Shown one piece after another: positions 37,456-41,080 of a stretch of 41,080 bases of DNA. Location: positions 1 through 41,080 of IMG/VR virus record IMGVR_UViG_3300037264_009889; one strand, 5' to 3'. How positions within the stretch are numbered: position 1 is the first letter of the stretch; the number at the start of each line of letters is the position of its first letter. This DNA comes from a virus. Position numbers and translations under genes: made by a program. Under the pieces are notes generated by a model. It was not told the DNA's origin, searched no databases, and saw only the letters and a list, made by a program, of their open reading frames with translations.

Positions 37456-37830
37456 TCATTTATTTTTAATCATCTGACTTTTATAAAAATTGATCATTTC
37501 TTTCTTCCGTTCTTTAGAAACCAAAAAGCGTCCCGGAAATTGAATATCGAGCTTTCTAAATATCCCCTCAATATCCCAAAATCGCTCTTCACCATAACTT
37601 CGCGCATATGACTCTGGATAGGCCATCTCATATGTAATCCCAAAAAATTCGGATAATATTTTGTCAATCAGGGCAGATCTTTTGCTTCTTGGGGCGGTCT
37701 CGTTAATTTTCTCTAAAAGAGCATTGTTTATTGTAATTGATCTTGCTTTTTTGCGTTTTGGTTTTTTAGATCCTCCGTGGAGATCCTCAGATTTTTTAGG
37801 GGATAACCAAGGGTTTTTATTCTTGCTCAT
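37456..37830 (-). CDS. Ribbon-helix-helix regulator with FG-TYE-AYP tail
   Basis: A 124-residue protein from ATG 37830: a Lys-rich, disordered start, an RHH core (RSITINNALLEKINETAPRS then KRSALIDKILSEFFG), directly followed by ITYEMAYPESYARSYGEE and a basic C-terminal domain. ATG 37830 overlaps the end of the upstream RHH gene by 14 bp; an in-frame ATG at 37851 would overlap more. The FG(I/V)TYE(M/T)AYP string is shared with the upstream gene product, so the two are duplicates with different tails. Confidence 0.6.
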   Translation of the reverse strand: MSKNKNPWLSPKKSEDLHGGSKKPKRKKARSITINNALLEKINETAPRSKRSALIDKILSEFFGITYEMAYPESYARSYGEERFWDIEGIFRKLDIQFPGRFLVSKERKKEMINFYKSQMIKNK

Positions 37831-37993
37831 TAATTGGCCACTTCCCCTCATTACAGCCTGGATATGCCGTTTCGTAAGTTACCCCAAAATAGTTTGATAA
37901 CACCTCATCAATCCATGCGCTTGAAACTTTTTCAAGCTCTTTGATTAGCAAAGTGTTAAGATGAACTGTAATTTCTGTTTTAAAATTAGTCAT
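37817..37993 (-). CDS. Small RHH-type regulator, 58 residues
   Basis: A reading frame with strand TEITVHLNTLL, helix IKELEKVSSAWIDEVLSN and then YFGVTYETAYPGCNEG. It is a short homologue of the next protein. The TATA box is 23 bp upstream of the ATG, so the message is nearly leaderless. It is probably the first gene of the minus-strand operon and its own regulator. It diverges from the radical SAM gene; the 120-bp interval holds both promoters. Confidence 0.6.
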   Translation of the reverse strand: MTNFKTEITVHLNTLLIKELEKVSSAWIDEVLSNYFGVTYETAYPGCNEGKWPINEQE

Positions 37994-38015
37994 TGAATAT
38001 TATTGTATTTTCAAG

Positions 38016-38032
38016 TATATAAAACTATCGGT
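38016..38032 (-). promoter_or_regulatory. Archaeal promoter of the twin RHH/methyltransferase operon
   Basis: On the minus strand: ACCGATAGT (38032-38024), then TATA box TTTATATA (38023-38016), 23 bp before ATG 37993. Confidence 0.65.
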
Positions 38033-38090
38033 AACTATTTAATTCTGAATTTTAAAAGAGGAGAAATAGGAGCAAAAGTTGGGGCGGAAG

Positions 38091-38100
38091 TTATTTATAC
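38091..38100 (+). promoter_or_regulatory. TATA-like box of the radical SAM gene
   Basis: TTATTTATAC at 38091-38100 lies 21 bp before ATG 38122 and suggests a leaderless message. A purine-rich GGGGCGGAAG lies just upstream in the BRE position. Confidence 0.5.
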
Positions 38101-38121
38101 TTTTAACTCCTTTTAAATACA

Positions 38122-39186
38122 ATGAAAATTGGACTTATTGACGCGGATCTTTTGGGGAGAAAAAACCACAGATTTCCTAATTTGGCTTTAATGAAAATAA
38201 GCTCCTATTATAAGAGGCGGGGTTGTGATACTAATCTTCTTTTAAATTATAATAATTTAGATAAATATGATAAAGTTTTTCTGTCGCGAGCTTTCACAGA
38301 TGCAAAAATTCCTATAGATTTAAATCGAATTCTAAATTTAGAATATGGAGGAACGGGATTCTTTTTAGAAAATGCGCCCGCACTAGATTATGAAATAGAG
38401 CATTCTTTTCCAGACTATAATTTATATAAAGATTGGGTTAGCTTAAAAATAAGCGAAGGAATTTCTCCGAAGAAATTAAAATATTATACAGATTATTCTA
38501 TAGGATTTACGACACGTGGATGTTTTAGAAAGTGTGATTTTTGTGTAAATAAGAACTCAGATCGAGTTGAATTGCATTCACCTATTGATGAATTTTTAAA
38601 CCAAAGTAAGAAAAGCATTTGTCTTCTAGATGATAATTTTTTGGGATATCATAATTATAAAGAAATATTATTAAATTTGATTGAAACAAAGAAAAAGTTT
38701 CAATTTAAACAAGGATTAGATTTGAGAATACTGACCGAAGAGGCGTGTGAATTATTATCTAAATGTAAATATGATGGAGATTTTATATTCGCGTTTGATA
38801 ATATAAAAGATTATGATTTAATCGAAAAGAAATTAAAGTTATGGAGATCTTATACTCACAAAAATACCAAACTATATCTTTTAGTCGCTTATGAGTCTCA
38901 AGACATGGAAGATATAATTAATATGTTCGAACGTATAAAATTATTGATGGAATATAAATGTGTTCCTTACATAATGAGATATGAATCTTTTAAAACTAGT
39001 AAATTTAGGCGCTTATATACTAATGTCTCAAGGTGGTGCAATCAGCCCGCGTTATTTAAAAAGATGTCTTTTGAAGAATTTTGTATTGCACACGGAGAAA
39101 ATCACGGAGTTTATAAAATGTATTTGAAATATAAAAAAGATTATCCTGATTTGGCGCAGGAATATTTTGAAATGAAGTATCATTAA
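38122..39186 (+). CDS. Radical SAM protein of unknown substrate
   Basis: A 354-residue protein. The N-terminal part resembles the cobalamin-binding-like domain of B12-type radical SAM enzymes (MKIGLIDADLLGRKNHRFPN) but lacks an obvious cobalamin His motif. C134, C138 and C141 in GCFRKCDFC bind the 4Fe-4S cluster that cleaves SAM. EYGGTGF (74-80) and KQGLDLRILTEE are features shared with virus-encoded members of this group. The product may modify a tRNA, protein or nucleotide; the substrate is not visible from context. It is more AT-rich than the structural genes. It stands alone between divergent regulators and a fibre gene. Confidence 0.75.
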   Translation: MKIGLIDADLLGRKNHRFPNLALMKISSYYKRRGCDTNLLLNYNNLDKYDKVFLSRAFTDAKIPIDLNRILNLEYGGTGFFLENAPALDYEIEHSFPDYNLYKDWVSLKISEGISPKKLKYYTDYSIGFTTRGCFRKCDFCVNKNSDRVELHSPIDEFLNQSKKSICLLDDNFLGYHNYKEILLNLIETKKKFQFKQGLDLRILTEEACELLSKCKYDGDFIFAFDNIKDYDLIEKKLKLWRSYTHKNTKLYLLVAYESQDMEDIINMFERIKLLMEYKCVPYIMRYESFKTSKFRRLYTNVSRWCNQPALFKKMSFEEFCIAHGENHGVYKMYLKYKKDYPDLAQEYFEMKYH

Positions 39187-39197
39187 TTACTGATAGG

Positions 39198-39214
39198 TAT
39201 ATAAAGGTATCGGT
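39198..39214 (-). promoter_or_regulatory. Orphan minus-strand promoter sequence
   Basis: On the minus strand: CACCGATACC followed by TATA box TTTATATA (39205-39198). It matches the RHH operon promoter closely but points into the 3' end of the radical SAM gene, so it would make an antisense RNA. The plus strand also reads as a TATA box (GGTATATAAAGG). Confidence 0.4.
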
Positions 39215-39270
39215 GATACGTTAAAAAAGTTGGTACTCGCAAACTTCTCGTAATTATATTTTATTCCCTT

Positions 39271-39284
39271 CACATTTTTAAAAT
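39271..39284 (+). promoter_or_regulatory. Recurrent intergenic motif, weak copy 6
   Basis: CACATTTTTAAAAT, preceded by a TTATTCCCTT stretch, lies 46 bp before ATG 39331. It matches only the 3' half of the motif. The 144-bp gap 39187-39330 otherwise holds the orphan promoter and a GGTGAT ribosome site. Confidence 0.45.
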
Positions 39285-39330
39285 GCTTCCAATACCACCG
39301 CGATCTACTTACCAGTTATGGTGATTTTTT

Positions 39331-40482
39331 ATGACTATATCTGAATGGCCAAGTATACACAAGAAGGGAGTGGTTGTTTATGGTAAGGATGGGGCGAACT
39401 TAGTTGGGCTTAAAGTAAACGCCGATGGCGAACTTGTAGTTAATTTAGAAGCAGCGACTGTAAACATAGGAGACGTTGATATTGCTTCAATCACTACAGG
39501 TACAAATATAATCGGTAGAGTTGGAATAGACCAAACCACGGCCAATGCCAACGAAGTCGTCCTGAAATCGGCCTCTAACATAGGAGCAACCACAGACGCC
39601 GTTGCAAGCATCTCAGCAGATGAAGATGGTACAGCTCGGAGCTTAATAAGCATAGCAAAGGCCGCAAAGAATATCCAGATAGATGAAGCGGCAAGTCTGG
39701 TAAGTATCAAGAGCGCGGTGGAAGGGGCAACCCCGGCAGGCACAAATGCAATCGGGAAAGTCATCACTCCGTCATTTTCAACGTCAGACAGCCTGACTAG
39801 GCCCGCTAATGCTACCGTTTATGCCGCCAATAAAAGCATGAACTGCTCGCTGACTGTAACCGCCGTGAGTTATGTAGGTGGCACCAAGACTGTCACCCTA
39901 ACCAGTAATGGTCATCCTCTGGCAGTCAATGATAGGATCACGGTTGTAGGCATCAATGCGGCGGGCACTACTTTCACAAACATTGACGGTAATTGGGTAG
40001 TAAGCGCGAAGGATGCAAACACATTCTCGTTTGTGGTAGCATCCACACCAACCGGAACCACACCACAGACCGGGTTGTCCGTGGCCGCTGCCGTCTCAAA
40101 ATGCCTGAGCCTCGATGTGGGATCAGTCGTGGGCGGTGGAATAATCATCTCTCGGCTATCTATCGCTCTCCCAGGTGTCGCAATGACCGGAGCTGTGCGG
40201 GCGTGGATATATTCAACGCAGCCAACCGTGACAGTAGATCAGACGACATTTACGCTATTGGCTGCCAATGATGCCAATAGGAAAACCTATATCGATCTCT
40301 ATCCCGTCACGGCTGGTAGTGGCTCGGATATGTGCTTCGCAGAATGGAAGGGCTGGGAGCTTATAAAATGTGATCCCGCAGAAACTCGTCTCTACTTGAG
40401 GCTGGAAGCACAGGGCGCGGGCACTCCGGCATCTGCTGGAGTTATCACCGTCCGGGCGGCGGGCGTGCAGCTTCTAGGATGA
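39331..40482 (+). CDS. Virion structural protein / fibre-like, GC-rich C-terminal part
   Basis: A 383-residue protein. Residues 1-60 (KGVVVYGKDGANLVGLKVNADGELVVN) and the IGDVDIASITTG-type repeats resemble base parts of virion fibres. The middle (about 170-250: TVTAVSYVGGTKTVTLTSNGHPLAVNDRITV) is an add-on beta-domain frequent in phage fibres. The C-terminal 130 residues look like a jelly-roll (DAETRLYLRL-like end, VITVRAAGVQLLG). Base composition shifts from AT-rich to GC-rich near 39520, as in the fibre gene at 21618, suggesting exchange of the distal part. It starts with a GGTGAT ribosome site. Confidence 0.5.
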   Translation: MTISEWPSIHKKGVVVYGKDGANLVGLKVNADGELVVNLEAATVNIGDVDIASITTGTNIIGRVGIDQTTANANEVVLKSASNIGATTDAVASISADEDGTARSLISIAKAAKNIQIDEAASLVSIKSAVEGATPAGTNAIGKVITPSFSTSDSLTRPANATVYAANKSMNCSLTVTAVSYVGGTKTVTLTSNGHPLAVNDRITVVGINAAGTTFTNIDGNWVVSAKDANTFSFVVASTPTGTTPQTGLSVAAAVSKCLSLDVGSVVGGGIIISRLSIALPGVAMTGAVRAWIYSTQPTVTVDQTTFTLLAANDANRKTYIDLYPVTAGSGSDMCFAEWKGWELIKCDPAETRLYLRLEAQGAGTPASAGVITVRAAGVQLLG

Positions 40483-40486
40483 TTCC

Positions 40487-41080
40487 ATGTCTCTACCCGC
40501 GATCCTGAGTCCACCGCCTGATCTGCTTTCGTCGTCACCTCTGCGTTTTACTGCAACCACGACAGGCGTTAGTGAAGTCGTGACCCTCGCCAGGCTTACG
40601 GTTAGCAAACCAAGCCGGATAGCATGGGGTGACGGGATCTCTCAGATCCTCCCGGCCAACAGCACCGCCGCGATCACGCATACTTACGCAGTGTCCGGCA
40701 CATATAATGTCACGTTGGAAAATGCAAAAAAGGTGACGCAATTACGATTAGATAACGCGAAAATCGGCAAGCTGAATACCGCAGAACTTCGTTATTCCCC
40801 AATCACGTATTTTTATGTCATTCTGATTACCGGAAGCATGATATCCAGCGCCGACATGACCGCTTGGATGCCAACCTATTGGTATCTATATTCGATGCCC
40901 GCCGGCACATATTCGATCTCCAGCGCCGACATGACCTCCTGGAGGCCAACCGAATGGTATCTATCTTCGATGCCTGCTGGCACATATTTGATATCCAGCG
41001 CTGACATGGTTGCCTGGAGGCCAACCTATTGGTATCTACATTCAATGCCCGCCGGCACATATTCGATCTCCAGCGCCGAC
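40487..41080 (+). CDS. Repeat adhesin/fibre protein, partial at window end
   Basis: An open frame of 198 codons cut by the window edge. Residues 20-80 resemble a PKD-type domain (RIAWGDG...THTYAVSGTYNVTL). From residue 119 there are 25-residue repeats of the type ISSADMTAWMPTYWYL-YSMPAGTYS, like the stacked beta-turn repeats of phage fibres. It starts 4 nt after the preceding stop in the same GC-rich DNA, so the two are probably one receptor-binding module. Function inferred: host attachment. Confidence 0.6.
   Translation, partial: MSLPAILSPPPDLLSSSPLRFTATTTGVSEVVTLARLTVSKPSRIAWGDGISQILPANSTAAITHTYAVSGTYNVTLENAKKVTQLRLDNAKIGKLNTAELRYSPITYFYVILITGSMISSADMTAWMPTYWYLYSMPAGTYSISSADMTSWRPTEWYLSSMPAGTYLISSADMVAWRPTYWYLHSMPAGTYSISSAD
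40841..41080 (+). repeat. Tandem 75-bp in-frame repeats
   Basis: Units start at 40841, 40916, 40991 and 41066 (last one cut). Most differences are in the codons for the surface residues (TYW/TEW, YLY/YLS/YLH), while the ISSADM and MPAGTY parts are kept. Confidence 0.9.

Noticed and set aside
1-41080. tRNA or rRNA genes
   Set aside because: Intergenic regions are short, and I saw no cloverleaf with T-loop GTTCRANNC and matching acceptor arms.

Overview
The window looks like part of the genome, or provirus, of a head-tailed archaeal virus (class Caudoviricetes, siphovirus-like). The archaeal assignment rests on promoters of the form CCGATAAC-TTTATATA or GGTTTAAATA placed 25-40 nt upstream of starts, on ribosome sites reading GGTGAT (complementary to the archaeal 16S 3' end), and on several apparently leaderless genes. 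The DNA is AT-rich. A methanogen or ANME-type euryarchaeal host is a reasonable guess but is not shown by the sequence.

Layout. 1-7320: major capsid protein and head/neck/tail-completion genes, interrupted by two RHH + zinc-ribbon HNH homing cassettes (1991-3841, a pseudogene, and 4375-5865, intact). 7371-8560: a free-standing double-HNH endonuclease. 8618-21611: tail genes (1756-aa tape measure, a large hub/fibre protein, a Dit-like protein, a baseplate-like protein), with a TnpB element inserted exactly at the 3' end of the Dit-like gene. 21618-24348: a tail fibre ending in a C-type-lectin domain with a diversity-generating-retroelement (DGR) variable region and its hairpin. 24368-25523: an HNH-AP2 endonuclease island. 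25624-31747: a secreted repeat protein, small genes, a holin-like protein and two tandem major-tail-protein paralogues, closed by a strong terminator. 31751-34675: small genes and the large terminase. 34677-37993 (minus strand): an RHH + HNH pair, a tightly packed operon (methyltransferase, HExxH mini-protein, membrane peptide, helical protein) and twin RHH regulators. 38122-41080: a radical SAM enzyme and two more fibre/adhesin-like genes, the last cut by the window end. Portal, protease, replication genes, and the DGR reverse transcriptase and template repeat are not in the window.

Most interesting point. The TnpB element (19439-20717) carries a recoded copy of the last 11 codons of the gene it sits in. 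The native codons lie directly after the element's right end, exactly where a TnpB omega-RNA takes its guide. Nine of the 11 codons differ and all differences are synonymous. The guide would therefore match an element-free allele, while the element-bearing allele keeps a full-length protein and is protected on both sides. This is the layout expected of an RNA-guided homing element. A second, TnpB-less element with a related omega-RNA end (2501-2793) sits in a homing endonuclease gene; removing it restores the reading frame exactly, and it shares the same left flank, TTAT.

A recurring 20-23 bp intergenic motif (TTAATTCATATTTTTAAAAT and variants) lies 34-56 bp upstream of six structural genes. 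Most copies are directly preceded by one of the mobile elements, which suggests the selfish genes collect at these late-promoter or terminator sites.
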